A DNA stretch of 5,965 nt, from NCBI GenBank assembly GCA_948530865.1, contig CAOTKV010000040.1:1-5965 (forward strand). The letters are read 5' to 3'. The stretch comes from an uncultured Clostridia bacterium (GTDB lineage: Bacteria; Bacillota; Clostridia; TANB77; CAG-508). A model generated the notes under the pieces. That model was not told the origin of the DNA. It saw only the letters and a list, made by a program, of their open reading frames with translations, and ran no database searches. The translations under genes and the position numbers were made by a program. Below are positions 1-5,052 of this stretch, one piece after another (positions within the stretch are counted from its first letter, which is position 1; the number at the start of each line of letters is the position of its first letter).

Positions 1-35
1 ATAGTAATTTTTTGTTTAGATTGGAGAAAGAAAAT

Positions 36-416
36 ATGAAAGAATCAAAAGTCATAACATTTATAGGAGGATTTTATATATTTGGAGGAATTATTGTATT
101 GTTGTCATTAATATTTAATGGTAGTGGACTTAATATGATATTTGGTTTACCCAATATTCCAGATTATATTGTAAAATTATTAGTAGGTATTATATATATA
201 CCATTAGGCTATTTGTATATAAATAGGATAAAAAATTCAAACTGGATAGTATTAGCATTGGCTATTATATTCTTTTGCATTAGTGCTTCTTTGACAACAG
301 AATTTAATGCACAACCATTTATAGGAAACTTGATATATTCTTTGTTTGTTATAATTGCAACCATTGTGAGAAGAAAAGAGTTTATAAATAGTTTGAATAC
401 AATAATAAAAAAATAA
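36..416 (+). CDS. Small multi-pass membrane protein, function unknown (126 aa)
   Basis: I do not recognise the family by name. The 126-aa product is almost entirely hydrophobic, with four likely membrane helices at about residues 6-27, 43-63, 70-87 and 94-111, short polar loops and a basic C-terminal tail (RRKEF, then KK at the end) that should be cytoplasmic. I chose the ATG at 36 because GGAG at 23-26 lies 9 bases upstream; an in-frame TTG at 12 exists but has no ribosome binding site. No signal peptide, catalytic motif or metal-binding motif is visible. It stands alone: 146 bases separate it from the next gene, and the recurrent AAATTACAATTT motif begins 12 bases after its stop. It could be an immunity-like or stress membrane protein, but nothing in the sequence decides this. 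The reading frame is secure; the function is unknown. Confidence 0.8.
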   Translation: MKESKVITFIGGFYIFGGIIVLLSLIFNGSGLNMIFGLPNIPDYIVKLLVGIIYIPLGYLYINRIKNSNWIVLALAIIFFCISASLTTEFNAQPFIGNLIYSLFVIIATIVRRKEFINSLNTIIKK

Positions 417-428
417 TAGGTAACTATA

Positions 429-440
429 AAATTACAATTT
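429..440 (+). repeat. Intergenic motif copy 1, AAATTACAATTT
   Basis: This is an exact copy of the recurrent motif with the full 5-bp inverted repeat AAATT-AC-AATTT. It lies 12 bases after the stop of the membrane-protein gene and before the regulator promoter. Confidence 0.7.
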
Positions 441-457
441 ATCGAATGTAAAATATA

Positions 458-528
458 ATGTAAAAAACTTTTGACAAACAAATAAAGTTAAAAATATTAA
501 TGTAAAAGACTTTTGATAGACAAAAAAA
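458..528 (+). repeat. Two 29-bp direct repeats 42 bp apart in the regulator promoter
   Basis: The copies span 458-486 and 500-528 and match at 25 of 29 positions. Each holds the core ATGTAAAA(A/G)ACTTTTGA. A third fragment, AATGTAAAA, sits at 445-453. Their starts are 42 bp apart, about four helical turns, so a protein bound to both would lie on one face of the DNA. The second copy contains the -35 element of the putative promoter of the XRE gene and the first contains a consensus TTGACA at 471-476. I infer either operator sites for the downstream regulator or a duplicated promoter. Confidence 0.55.
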
Positions 529-541
529 TACCTAGTATATA
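513..541 (+). promoter_or_regulatory. Putative sigma-A promoter of the XRE regulator gene
   Basis: TTGATA at 513-518 is followed after 17 bases by TATATA at 536-541, a good housekeeping promoter ending 21 bases before the start codon. The -35 element lies inside the second 29-bp repeat, so a regulator bound there would block RNA polymerase. TTGACA at 471-476 is a possible second -35, but its -10 partner near 495-500 (TATTAA) is weaker. Confidence 0.55.
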
Positions 542-562
542 AAATATTATTGGAGGTACAAA

Positions 563-1135
563 ATGGATGTGGGAATAAGGATAAAAAAATATAGAGAAAA
601 ACAGAATATTTCTCAAGATGAATTGGCAGAAAAAATATTTGTTTCGAGACAAACTATTTCAAATTGGGAAAATAGTAAAAGTTATCCAGATATAAAAAGC
701 TTACTACTACTTAGTGACATCTTTAAAGTATCTTTAGATGATTTTATGAAAGGAGATATTGAGAAAATTAAAAACTTAGTTAATACTCAAAAAGTAAGAG
801 AGTTTAACATTATTGGATACATTTATTTAGCAGAATTATTAATTTTAGCCATTACAGCTTATCCTCTTTTTAAGCTTGAAGGAAATATTGGTGTTATTAT
901 TTGGATTTTATTTTTTTTAGTAACTTTTTTTACTGCTGGAATAGCTGAAAAAATCAAAAAAAATAATAATATTCAAACTTATAAAGAAATTTTGGCTTTT
1001 ATTAATAGTAAACAATTGAACTATGAAGAAAGGCAACAAGAACTAGGAAAAAGAATGTATCAGAAGATTTTATTTGCAATATTAGCAGGTATGATAGCAC
1101 TTATTATAAATTTAATTATAATATTTATAAAATAG
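563..1135 (+). CDS. XRE-family transcriptional regulator with C-terminal membrane helices
   Basis: The 190-aa protein has an N-terminal Cro/C1-type helix-turn-helix at about residues 5-62 (IRIKKYREKQNISQDELAEK, then VSRQTISNWE, the classic recognition-helix pattern, and DIFKVSLDDF closing the fold). The second half carries three likely membrane helices at about 83-104, 109-127 and 168-189, separated by a charged stretch at 129-165. Membrane-tethered XRE proteins of this layout are common in Firmicutes and often sit beside small membrane proteins or transporters they control. The ATG at 563 follows GGAGG (552-556) with 6 bases between. The next small gene starts 10 bases after the stop, and its ribosome binding site overlaps this stop, so the two are probably one operon. 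The twin 29-bp repeats upstream suggest autoregulation. DNA binding is secure from the motif; the signal sensed by the membrane part is unknown. Confidence 0.9.
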   Translation: MDVGIRIKKYREKQNISQDELAEKIFVSRQTISNWENSKSYPDIKSLLLLSDIFKVSLDDFMKGDIEKIKNLVNTQKVREFNIIGYIYLAELLILAITAYPLFKLEGNIGVIIWILFFLVTFFTAGIAEKIKKNNNIQTYKEILAFINSKQLNYEERQQELGKRMYQKILFAILAGMIALIINLIIIFIK

Positions 1136-1145
1136 GAGGAATAAT

Positions 1146-1406
1146 ATGGAATTTTGGATATTTATGATAGTATTTATATTTATTGGTGGAGGCTGTTCAC
1201 TTACTGGTACTTGGTGGAGTAAAAAGAAAAAAGAAGAAAAAAAAAAGAACAAAATTAACAAAAAGTATTTAATTATTAAAAGTATTTGTATAAAGAACAG
1301 AAAACTATCTGTTCTTTTATGTTATAATAAATTTAACAAATTACAAGTTATTAAGGAGATTAAAAATGTATATTACAAAAATAATAGAAAAAATTGGAGA
1401 TATTGA
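1146..1406 (+). CDS. Small lysine-rich membrane peptide; frame probably overruns its true end
   Basis: The first 25 residues form one membrane helix with a glycine-rich end (IFIGGGCSLTGTWW), followed by a highly charged lysine/glutamate tail. The start is well supported: AGGAGG at 1134-1139, overlapping the regulator stop, lies 6 bases before the ATG. The uninterrupted frame runs 86 codons to 1406, but its last ~45 codons look unnatural: they pass through a terminator hairpin (1292-1317) and through the ribosome binding site and start codon of the next gene (1366). A run of ten A bases at 1237-1246 sits just before this region. Gaining one A there would end the protein at the TAA at 1256-1258 (about 37 aa, ending KEQN), before the terminator. 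Either the gene has slipped at this run or polymerase slippage yields both forms. Its role is unknown, but the tight coupling suggests it works with the XRE membrane regulator. Confidence 0.6.
   Translation: MEFWIFMIVFIFIGGGCSLTGTWWSKKKKEEKKKNKINKKYLIIKSICIKNRKLSVLLCYNKFNKLQVIKEIKNVYYKNNRKNWRY
1292..1318 (+). terminator. Rho-independent terminator after the XRE operon
   Basis: A 10-bp perfect stem (AAAGAACAGA at 1292-1301 with TCTGTTCTTT at 1308-1317) closes a 6-base loop. The descending arm ends in four T bases (1315-1318), with little T-tract beyond. It lies inside the overrunning frame of the preceding gene, which argues that this gene really ends before it. Confidence 0.6.
1338..1349 (+). 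repeat. Intergenic motif copy 2, AAATTACAAGTT (variant)
   Basis: This copy has one change from the AAATTACAAT core (G for the final T). It lies between the terminator of the XRE operon and the ribosome binding site of the 59-aa gene. Confidence 0.5.
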
Positions 1407-1545
1407 AACAATATCAAAAGCAATAGATGAGCTATGTAACAAAATGGATAAAGATGGATATTCATTAGTTACTTATCATTTTTGTGATAATAATGAAAAA
1501 GTAATTTTGACTTTCAAAAAAAGTTTAAAGAAAAGTTTTATATAA
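1366..1545 (+). CDS. Hypothetical 59-aa protein
   Basis: This short frame encodes a 59-aa soluble protein beginning MYITKIIEKIGDIETISKAI and ending KKSLKKSFI. It starts at an ATG with AAGGAG (1353-1358) 7 bases upstream, which is why I call it a gene. It has no membrane helix. The pattern of an amphipathic N-terminal helix (about residues 4-30), the turn DKDGYS and a beta-like segment (LVTYHFCDNNEKVILTF) suggests a small alpha/beta fold, loosely like small domains such as DUF4177, but I cannot assign a family. It overlaps the end of the overrunning upstream frame in a different phase, and its codons look more natural in this frame. The recurrent motif flanks it on both sides (1338-1349 and 1553-1564), so it stands as a module of its own. 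The function is unknown. Confidence 0.65.
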   Translation: MYITKIIEKIGDIETISKAIDELCNKMDKDGYSLVTYHFCDNNEKVILTFKKSLKKSFI

Positions 1546-1552
1546 ATTTTGA

Positions 1553-1564
1553 AAATTACAATTT
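1553..1564 (+). repeat. Intergenic motif copy 3, AAATTACAATTT
   Basis: This is an exact copy with the full palindromic core, starting 8 bases after the stop of the 59-aa gene. Its first seven bases, AAATTAC, are matched by an inverted partner, GTAATTT, at 1585-1591, so the gap before the DUF3267 gene could fold as a long hairpin. Confidence 0.7.
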
Positions 1565-1608
1565 TATAGTTTGAAAGATTTATAGTAATTTAACAAGGAG
1601 ATAAAAAA

Positions 1609-2232
1609 ATGAATAATGAAAAAAGAGAATTAACAGAAAAAGAATTGAAACGTAAAAATGACTTTGAGAAATTAAGCTCTGAAATGCAACAAGAAGGATA
1701 TAAAATGAAGACTATAATTATCAATACACAACAAGCAAAGTCTTTATGTCTTTTAATTATGCTACCGTTTATGGCTTTAGCATTTTGGATATATTATCAT
1801 GTGAATGGTTTTGATTTGGATTGTCTTTCGTGGGGATTTCTTGTAGTATTGATTGTGCTTATTTCATGTCTAATCATTCTGCATGAGCTAATACATGGAA
1901 TTACCTGGGCGATTTTTGCAAAAAATCATTTTCGTGCAATTGATTTCGGAATTATTTGGAGTAATTTATCTCCATACTGCACTTGTTCAAATCCACTGAA
2001 AAAATGGCAATATCTATTGGGAGTTGTTATGCCTACATTAGTTTTAGGCTGTGGGGGTGTAGTGGCTGCGGTGATGACAAATCAGTTACTGCTGTTTTTT
2101 GCGGCAGAATACCTGATTTTATCAGGTGGCGGAGATTTTCAACTTATACTGAGAAGTATATTAAATGATAAGCAAGAAAGTGTGTATTGTGACCATCCTT
2201 ACGAATGTGGTTTTGTAGTTTTTGAGAAATAA
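1609..2232 (+). CDS. DUF3267-family membrane protein with HExxH metalloprotease motif
   Basis: This is a 207-aa membrane protein. After a charged cytoplasmic N-terminus (1-40) come likely helices at about 44-62 and 73-94, then HELIHG (H92, E93, H96) at the end of the second helix, then further hydrophobic segments at about 136-156 and 158-174. The sequence GGGDFQLI places an acidic residue (D176) after the last helix. HExxH plus a later Asp within membrane helices is the arrangement of site-2-protease-like zinc metalloproteases, and DUF3267 is grouped with these; whether this member cleaves anything is not known. The start at 1609 has AAGGAG (1595-1600) 8 bases upstream. The length and the closing DHPYECGFVVF segment look complete. 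The gene differs in composition from its neighbours: 28 of 60 bases at 2041-2100 are G or C, roughly double the surrounding genes, which suggests transfer from a higher-GC host. The recurrent motif flanks it on both sides. Confidence 0.85.
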   Translation: MNNEKRELTEKELKRKNDFEKLSSEMQQEGYKMKTIIINTQQAKSLCLLIMLPFMALAFWIYYHVNGFDLDCLSWGFLVVLIVLISCLIILHELIHGITWAIFAKNHFRAIDFGIIWSNLSPYCTCSNPLKKWQYLLGVVMPTLVLGCGGVVAAVMTNQLLLFFAAEYLILSGGGDFQLILRSILNDKQESVYCDHPYECGFVVFEK

Positions 2233-2245
2233 GAACTAATATTAT

Positions 2246-2257
2246 AAATTACAATTA
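2246..2257 (+). repeat. Intergenic motif copy 4, AAATTACAATTA
   Basis: This is an exact core copy 13 bases after the DUF3267 stop. The next copy begins only 42 bases further on (2288), with no complete gene between them. Confidence 0.7.
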
Positions 2258-2287
2258 GAAGATGAAAAAAAGAAAAAAGCAAAGTAA
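2258..2287 (+). pseudogene. Possible C-terminal stub of a lost gene, ending EDEKKKKAK-stop
   Basis: Between two copies of the intergenic motif, one frame reads EDEKKKKAK followed by TAA at 2285-2287, and the next motif copy begins at once (2288). Other copies abut a stop codon in the same way (3287 and 3763). A charged lysine-rich tail is a common protein C-terminus. I infer that a gene once filled this slot and that its body was deleted, leaving the last nine codons. The alternative is chance in an A-rich stretch: nine codons are too few to prove coding. Confidence 0.3.
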
Positions 2288-2297
2288 AAATTACAAT
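2288..2297 (+). repeat. Intergenic motif copy 5, AAATTACAAT
   Basis: This exact 10-base copy directly follows the TAA of the putative gene stub and stands 22 bases before the ATG of the 47-aa membrane peptide. Confidence 0.65.
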
Positions 2298-2318
2298 CTG
2301 TCTAGGAGATAGAAAATA

Positions 2319-2462
2319 ATGGATAAGAAAAATTTGATGAACTGGATAATAGCAATAATAGTTGCTATCGTATATTTAACAGTAAGTATTGTATTTAAGT
2401 CTTGGGCATTCTCTTGGGTTATATGGGTTGCTTATGCAATTTATAGATTTATTGTTAAATAA
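2319..2462 (+). CDS. Small membrane peptide (47 aa), function unknown
   Basis: This short frame encodes 47 residues starting MDKKNLMNW. One long hydrophobic helix (about 9-26) is followed by a second, tryptophan-rich one (about 29-44, with WAFSWVIWVAYAIY), ending in RFIVK. Positive charges lie at both termini, so an in-in hairpin topology is likely. The ATG at 2319 follows TAGGAG (2303-2308) at 10 bases. The tryptophan-rich second helix resembles the last helices of small membrane proteins, and of membrane tails on XRE regulators, in Firmicutes. That resemblance comes from memory of the general pattern, not from a search. The hydrolase pseudogene starts 20 bases after its stop with its own ribosome binding site, so the two may share a transcript. 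Confidence 0.7.
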   Translation: MDKKNLMNWIIAIIVAIVYLTVSIVFKSWAFSWVIWVAYAIYRFIVK

Positions 2463-2482
2463 TTAAATTAGGAGTGCAAAAA

Positions 2483-3288
2483 ATGTTTTATAATGCAAAA
2501 AATAATAATATAAAAATAGAACAAAGTGATATGGATTATATAAGTTTTGGAAAAGGAAATAAAAATCTTATTATAATACCAGGACTTGGAGATGGATTAA
2601 GAACTGTTAAAGGTATGGCTATTCCACTTGCATTGATGTATAAAAAGTTTGCAAAAGAATATATAGTATATAATTTAGTAGGAGAAATAATCTAACAAAT
2701 GGCTTTACAACGCAAGATATGGCACAAGATATAGCTCAAGCAATGAATTTACTTAATATATCAAATGCTGATATATTAGGAGTTTCTCAAGGTGGAATGA
2801 TAGCACAATGTATGGCAATTAACAATCCAGAAAAAGTAAATAAATTAGTTTTAGCAGTAACATCTTCAAAGTCTAATGAAATGATAAATAATGTTGTTGG
2901 AAACTGGATTCAGTTAGCAAAGAAGGAAGATTTTAAAAATATATTCATAGATACAGCCGAAAAATCTTATAGCGAAAAGTATTTAAAGAAATATAGAAAA
3001 TATTATAATATTCTATGGAGAGTTAGCAAACCAAAAGATTATAAAAGATTTATTATTCAAGCTAATTCATGTTTAACACATAATGTATATGATAATTTAG
3101 ATAAAATTAAATGTCATACTTTAATAATTGGAGGAAAACAAGATAGTATTGTAGGAGTAAATTCTTCAAAAGAAATAGCAGATAGAATTAGTAATAGTGA
3201 ATTATATTTATATGAAGATTATGGGCATGCAGTGTATGAAGAAGCAAAAGATTTTAATGAAAAAGTCTTAAATTATCTAAAAAGATAA
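2483..3288 (+). pseudogene. Alpha/beta hydrolase broken by a one-base frameshift
   Basis: Two frames together encode one alpha/beta hydrolase. The first (ATG 2483, TAGGAG at 2469-2474 8 bases upstream) gives the N-terminal strand with the oxyanion-type PGLGDG (residues 33-38) and stops at 2693-2695. The second, open from 2674, restores the expected continuation FSRRNNLTNGFTTQDMAQDI. Adding one T to the TTT run at 2674-2676 would join them into a 268-aa protein, a normal family length. The catalytic triad is then complete: Ser102 in GVSQGG, Asp221 in GGKQDS and His249 in DYGHAVY. The fault is therefore recent or a sequencing error in a T run, since the downstream part has no other damage. An internal ATG at 2719 would make only a 189-aa piece lacking the first strands and oxyanion loop. 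The substrate cannot be told; esterase, lipase or haloperoxidase-like activity is the usual range. Confidence 0.85.
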
Positions 3289-3298
3289 ATTACCATTT
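3287..3298 (+). repeat. Intergenic motif copy 6, AAATTACCATTT (variant)
   Basis: This copy has C for A inside the core and overlaps the TAA stop of the hydrolase. It shares the 14 bases AAAAGATAAATTAC (3280-3293) with copy 7, including the last two codons of the preceding gene. Confidence 0.5.
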
Positions 3299-3314
3299 AG
3301 GAGTGAGGTTATTT

Positions 3315-3764
3315 ATGGAATATGATAAATTAGAATTTGAAACAACTTTTAAGAAAGGGGATATGATTCCAGTAGAATATACTAGTTATGGAAAAAATAT
3401 ATCTCCAGAATTTAGAATTAAAAATTTATCAGATAAAGCAAAAAGTTTAGTAATAATTTTAGAAGATTTAAGTCATCCGATAAAGAACTTTACTCATTGG
3501 ATTGCTTGGAATATAAAGGCAAATTCTGTAATTCCAGAAAATGTTGGAAATATGGATAATGTTATGCAAGGAATTGCTTATGGATTTCATAAATATGCAG
3601 GAGCAAAACCACCAAAGTTTCAAAAACACAATTATAAATATACAATATATTCATTAGATAATATTTTGGAATTATCATCTAATATTATGAAAAAGAAACT
3701 ATTGAAAGCAATGGATGGGCATATTTTACAAAAAGGAACTATTATAGGTTACTTTAAAAGATAA
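3315..3764 (+). CDS. YbhB/YbcL-family PEBP-like protein (Raf kinase inhibitor-like)
   Basis: This 149-aa cytoplasmic protein belongs to the phosphatidylethanolamine-binding-protein fold, bacterial YbhB/YbcL branch. Visible landmarks, in order, are GKNISPEF (26-33), the ligand-pocket segment EDLSHPIKNFTHWIAW (50-65, with H61 and W62), GFHKYAGAKPP (90-100), HNYKYTIYSLD (105-115) and the closing HILQKGTIIGYFKR. The central acidic motif is normally DPDAP-like and here reads EDLSHP, a mild divergence. Family members bind small anionic ligands, but their bacterial role is not well established. I chose ATG 3315, with GAGG at 3305-3308 just upstream; a GTG at 3303 in the same frame overlaps the ribosome binding site and would add MRLF. 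It follows the hydrolase pseudogene by only 26 bases, so it was probably co-transcribed with it, and a terminator follows directly. Confidence 0.9.
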   Translation: MEYDKLEFETTFKKGDMIPVEYTSYGKNISPEFRIKNLSDKAKSLVIILEDLSHPIKNFTHWIAWNIKANSVIPENVGNMDNVMQGIAYGFHKYAGAKPPKFQKHNYKYTIYSLDNILELSSNIMKKKLLKAMDGHILQKGTIIGYFKR

Positions 3765-3774
3765 ATTACAATAA
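3763..3774 (+). repeat. Intergenic motif copy 7, AAATTACAATAA
   Basis: This exact core copy overlaps the TAA of the PEBP gene. Its AAATTAC has an inverted partner, GTAATTT, at 3825-3831, and the terminator hairpin lies between the two arms. Confidence 0.7.
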
Positions 3775-3776
3775 GT

Positions 3777-3803
3777 GGGGCAGATAATTATCTGTCTTTT
3801 ATT
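3777..3803 (+). terminator. Rho-independent terminator after the PEBP gene
   Basis: The 14-base perfect palindrome CAGATAATTATCTG (3781-3794) is extended outward by G-C and G-T pairs from GGGG (3777-3780) to TCTT (3795-3798) and is followed by TTATT. It ends the hydrolase/PEBP transcript and insulates the sigma-factor operon. Confidence 0.75.
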
Positions 3804-3844
3804 ATAAGGTTATAACAAGAATTAGTAATTTTTTAATAATAAAA

Positions 3845-3871
3845 TGCAACCCAAAGAATAAAATTCCGTCT
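3845..3871 (+). promoter_or_regulatory. Probable autoregulated ECF-sigma promoter
   Basis: TGCAACC at 3845-3851 is followed, 15 bases after the AACC, by CGTC (within CCGTCT, 3866-3871). AACC/CGTC-type elements are what Firmicutes ECF sigma factors recognise and commonly place before their own genes. Transcription would begin about 17 bases before the ATG, just upstream of the AAAGGAGG binding site. A TATAAT at 3873-3878 is present but has no -35 partner and would start transcription inside the ribosome binding site. Confidence 0.65.
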
Positions 3872-3893
3872 TTATAATTGAAAGGAGGAAAAA

Positions 3894-4451
3894 ATGGAAG
3901 ATACTGAAATAATAAATCTTTATTTTAATCGTTTAGAAGATGCAATAAAGGAAACATCTAATAAATATAATAACTATTGTACTATTATTGCTCGAAATAT
4001 TCTAGGAAATAACGAAGATGTGGAAGAATGTACTAATGAAGTATATATGAAAATGTGGAATTCTATCCCACCTAATAGACCTAATAAGCTATCAGCATAT
4101 ATTGGCAAAATCACAAGAAATACTGCAATAGATTATGTGGAAAAATATAATGCCCAAAAAAGAAATAATGGACAATTAAACATTATACTTTCTGAACTTG
4201 AAGAATGTGTGTCTATTAATACTTTAGAAGATGAGATTGATGAAAGGCTTTTAGTACAATATATTAACAATTTTTTAGAAAATTTATCTCTTCAAAATCG
4301 TAAAATATTTATTAAAAGATATTGGTATGCTTATTCTATCGAAGAAATAATGGAAGAGTTCAAAATGAGTAAAAGTAAAATAAAATCAATATTATTTAGA
4401 TTAAGAAAAAAATTAAAAAAATATTTAGAAATGGAGGGAGTTGTATTATGA
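3894..4451 (+). CDS. ECF-type RNA polymerase sigma factor
   Basis: The 185-aa product has the two-domain layout of extracytoplasmic-function sigma factors. Region 2 is at about residues 20-87, including NNEDVEECTNEVYMKMW (the DxEDixQevf-type core-binding segment) and KLSAYIGKITRNTAIDY (the -10-recognising part). Region 4 is at about 122-178, with LSLQNRKIFIKRYWYAYSIE followed by the helix-turn-helix EEIMEEFKMSKSKIKSILFR and a lysine-rich end. There is no region 3 and no extra C-terminal domain. The start at ATG 3894 has an AAAGGAGG site 5 bases upstream. It overlaps the next gene by four bases (ATGA at 4448-4451), the usual sign of translational coupling between a sigma factor and its membrane-bound regulator. 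An AACC/CGTC promoter directly upstream suggests that it transcribes its own operon. Likely role: response to envelope stress; the other target genes cannot be read from this window. Confidence 0.9.
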   Translation: MEDTEIINLYFNRLEDAIKETSNKYNNYCTIIARNILGNNEDVEECTNEVYMKMWNSIPPNRPNKLSAYIGKITRNTAIDYVEKYNAQKRNNGQLNIILSELEECVSINTLEDEIDERLLVQYINNFLENLSLQNRKIFIKRYWYAYSIEEIMEEFKMSKSKIKSILFRLRKKLKKYLEMEGVVL

Positions 4452-5029
4452 AAAGTATGAAATTATTTAAAGCAATTGGTAAAATTGATGACAAATTTAT
4501 TATTGAAGAAGAGAAAAATATTGAAAAAGAAAAAATTCAAGTACCAATTTTTAAAAGATTTGCTATGGCAGGATTAGCACTTACTATAATATTAGGAATT
4601 TCAATAACTACCTATGCTATGGTAATAGAGAAAGAATATAATGCAGCTGTTGGATATTTAAACTCCTTAGGAATATCAGTAGAAGATTTAAGTGATTATT
4701 CAAAGAGTGAAATAATAAAGACAGTAGATGCTTATCAAAATTATGGAGATAGTGAAATTGTTAATAATTTACTAAAAAATGAAGAAATTATTTCAAGTCC
4801 AATAAATATAACAAGCGAACAAGTAAAAAAATTAAAACCAACAATGACTTATACAGATGTAAAAAAATTGTTAGGTGATACGCAAGATATTGGTTCAGGA
4901 ATATATATATTATATTACATTGTTGATAATAAATATACATTATCAATCCCATTCACCAGTGATAATTCACAACTTGGAGTTGATGGAGAAGATTTATTAA
5001 AAGCACTACAACCTATAAATAATAATTGA
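4448..5029 (+). CDS. Single-pass membrane protein, probable anti-sigma partner
   Basis: This 193-aa protein has a short charged cytoplasmic part (1-37), one membrane helix (about 38-60, FAMAGLALTIILGISITTYA) and an extracellular domain of about 130 residues. That domain ends in a segment, TYTDVKKLLGDTQDIGSGIY, then LYYIVDNKYTLSIPF, whose helix-turn-strand pattern recalls SmpA/BamE-like folds seen in many clostridial sigma-associated membrane proteins. No zinc-binding HxxxCxxC anti-sigma motif is present, so if it binds the sigma factor it does so with a different N-terminal helix (about 15-30, rich in EK). Its start overlaps the sigma stop (ATGA), and no other ATG fits. I infer that it holds the sigma factor at the membrane and releases it on an external signal. 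This rests on position and topology, not on a recognised anti-sigma domain. Confidence 0.75.
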   Translation: MKSMKLFKAIGKIDDKFIIEEEKNIEKEKIQVPIFKRFAMAGLALTIILGISITTYAMVIEKEYNAAVGYLNSLGISVEDLSDYSKSEIIKTVDAYQNYGDSEIVNNLLKNEEIISSPINITSEQVKKLKPTMTYTDVKKLLGDTQDIGSGIYILYYIVDNKYTLSIPFTSDNSQLGVDGEDLLKALQPINNN

Positions 5030-5052
5030 AATCAAGCTATGATTATACTAAC

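Noticed and set aside
209..481. Minus-strand open frame opposite the first membrane protein
   Set aside because: It lies antisense to a well-supported gene and has no ribosome binding site on that strand; its hydrophobic content comes from AT-rich membrane-helix codons.
1983..2168. Second + frame inside the DUF3267 gene
   Set aside because: It lies wholly within a gene with clear family motifs in another frame and has no start signal of its own.
2719..3288. Separate 189-aa hydrolase starting at the internal ATG
   Set aside because: It has no ribosome binding site, lacks the first strands and oxyanion loop, and its upstream sequence continues the same fold in frame back to 2674, so it is the rear part of a frameshifted gene.
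3873..3878. TATAAT as a housekeeping -10 for the sigma gene
   Set aside because: No matching -35 lies 16-18 bases upstream, and the start of transcription would fall inside the ribosome binding site; the AACC/CGTC pair fits better.
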